A DNA stretch of 5,615 nt. It comes from Parabacteroides sp. AM08-6 (lineage in GTDB: Bacteria; Bacteroidota; Bacteroidia; Bacteroidales; Tannerellaceae). A model generated the notes under the pieces. It was not told the origin of the DNA and did no database searches. It was given only the letters and a program-made list of their open reading frames with translations. Position numbers and translations under genes: made by a program. Positions 4,728 to 5,615 of this stretch are shown one piece after another (within the stretch, counting starts at the first letter, position 1; each line of letters opens with the position of its first letter). Where the stretch lies: assembly GCF_003473295.1 (NCBI RefSeq), contig NZ_QRMP01000058.1:1-5615 (forward strand), written 5' to 3'.

Positions 4728-5615
4728 ATGAAGGCATCAGCGTATATAAGAAACTTTTTTGACGCCGTAAAGGGCGTAAAACAAACCGGCCGCAAATCGA
4801 AGCTTTTAGCGAAGCAACCCATCGACCGGGTAAAGATGGAAATCGGCAATCTGACCAAGGCGGTGGAAAATGCCCTCGACCCGGTGAATTCCGACCGCAT
4901 GGACCTGCTTACCATGTACGAAAACTCCTGGAAAGACAGCCAGGTGATAGCCGAACGCGAAAAGGCTGAATCGTACCTTATTACCGAACCGTTCGAAGTG
5001 TTGGAAGGCGAGGCGGTGAACAAAGAGAAAACCCGCCTTTTCGAGCGTCCCTGGTTCACGCACTTTATCACCATTGCCATGTACACGGATTTCTGGGAAT
5101 ACACCATTGCCGAGTTTCAGGAACAGGACGAAAAAGGAGAATTTACCGATGTGAAAGTCTTCCCTCGTAAACACGTGCGTCCCTTCGAAAAGCAGATTGT
5201 CATAAACCCTTCCGACCGGGAAGGGATTTCATACGACGGGAAGGAATTTGATTTCTTCCTCCTGCCGCTGGGTGATCCGGAGAATCCCGGCAAACTGGAG
5301 AGTATCACGCGGGAGGTTATCTGGAAAACCTTTGCCCGGTCCGACTGGTCGGAATATAACGAACGTTTCGGCAAACCGCTCCTGGACTTTGCCATCGATA
5401 CCACCAACGAGGAGGAGGTAAAAGAGAAAGAAGAGATGGCCGCCAACTTCGGTACGAATGGCTGGATCATCCGGGATGTGGAAGAGGATGTAAACATCGT
5501 ACAAACAGCCAGTCGGGCCAGCGCGGAAAACTTCAAGGACATGGCGTTGTTCTGTGACGACCAGATTGCCAAGTTGATGAACGGCCAGACCGGGACCAGT
5601 GACGAAAAGTCGTTT
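4728..5615 (+). CDS. DUF935 / Mu gp29-like portal protein, 3' end outside the window
   Basis: The frame opens at ATG 4728 and remains open for 296 codons to the edge. The portal forms the dodecameric channel at one vertex through which the terminase packages DNA and to which the head-completion proteins and tail attach. Recognisable parts: an N-terminal helical segment; DRMDLLTMYENSWKDSQVIAEREKAE (56-81), the usual start of the portal 'clip/wing' region; KQIVINPSDREGISYDGKEFDFFLLP (155-180); SDWSEYNERFGKPLLDFAID (205-224), the W...N.RFGKPL motif of DUF935; and NGWIIRDVEEDVNIVQ (244-259), DDQIAKLMNGQTGTSDEKSF (277-296), the 'G-Q-T-x-T' region. Family members are roughly 450-520 residues, so about the last third is missing. 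No Shine-Dalgarno; the leader is TTTAAGTAGT. It lies 48 bp after the gp36-like gene, beyond the tandem repeat, so it might be separately controlled. A MuF-like minor head protein would be expected next, beyond the edge. Confidence 0.85.
   Translation, partial: MKASAYIRNFFDAVKGVKQTGRKSKLLAKQPIDRVKMEIGNLTKAVENALDPVNSDRMDLLTMYENSWKDSQVIAEREKAESYLITEPFEVLEGEAVNKEKTRLFERPWFTHFITIAMYTDFWEYTIAEFQEQDEKGEFTDVKVFPRKHVRPFEKQIVINPSDREGISYDGKEFDFFLLPLGDPENPGKLESITREVIWKTFARSDWSEYNERFGKPLLDFAIDTTNEEEVKEKEEMAANFGTNGWIIRDVEEDVNIVQTASRASAENFKDMALFCDDQIAKLMNGQTGTSDEKSF

Noticed and set aside
4712..5572. Minus-strand open frames over the portal gene
   Set aside because: The plus-strand frame is open for all 296 codons to the edge and carries DUF935 motifs; the opposite frames do not.
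1..5615. Diversity-generating retroelement, CRISPR array, tRNA, integrase, defence or cargo genes
   Set aside because: I looked for them because Mu-like Bacteroides phages can carry a retroelement, but no reverse transcriptase, template/variable repeat pair, regular spaced repeats or tRNA-like fold is visible in this window.

Overview
This window is part of the head-morphogenesis and DNA-packaging block of a tailed-phage (Caudoviricetes) prophage or phage, most likely from a gut Bacteroidota host such as Bacteroides or Parabacteroides. The host call rests on three things. Most starts lack a Shine-Dalgarno sequence and have A/T-rich leaders. The divergent intergenic region carries a Bacteroides-type promoter (TTTG, 19 bp, then a TAnnTTTG-like box). 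The capsid protein reads like those of Bacteroidota prophages. Several proteins resemble Mu-like families: a DUF935 portal (Mu gp29), a DUF1320 protein (Mu gp36) and a protease-scaffold fusion (Mu I/Z). A Mu-like transposable or Mu-related mosaic phage is therefore the best reading. No transposase, integrase, attachment site or phage end is visible, so the lifestyle is not proven.

Left arm, minus strand (about 2055 down to 1). Three closely spaced genes are read leftward: a ClpP-like prohead protease with a C-terminal scaffold-like region, a small beta-rich protein of unknown function with a hydrophobic N-terminal segment, and the major capsid protein, which runs off the left edge. Together they would build and mature the procapsid shell.

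Centre (2056 to 2224). This 169-bp divergent intergenic region holds a good candidate leftward promoter, a perfect 11-bp inverted repeat, and a weak candidate rightward promoter.

Right arm, plus strand (2225 to 5615). A small terminase with a helix-turn-helix, a large terminase (ATPase plus nuclease), a gp36-like head-completion/connector protein and a DUF935 portal run rightward, and the portal runs off the right edge. These would recognise, cut and pump DNA into the shell made by the left arm. The first three genes are translationally coupled by overlaps with strong Shine-Dalgarno sites. The portal follows a 48-bp gap with a tandem TTTAAAC-containing repeat.

The coding density is high and all long reading frames on the opposite strands are shadows. 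There is no tRNA, CRISPR array, IS element or accessory cargo. The noteworthy points are the divergent split of the capsid and packaging genes, the possible internal scaffold start, the displaced gp36-like gene, the two repeat structures in the only non-coding gaps, and the unassigned 117-residue protein.
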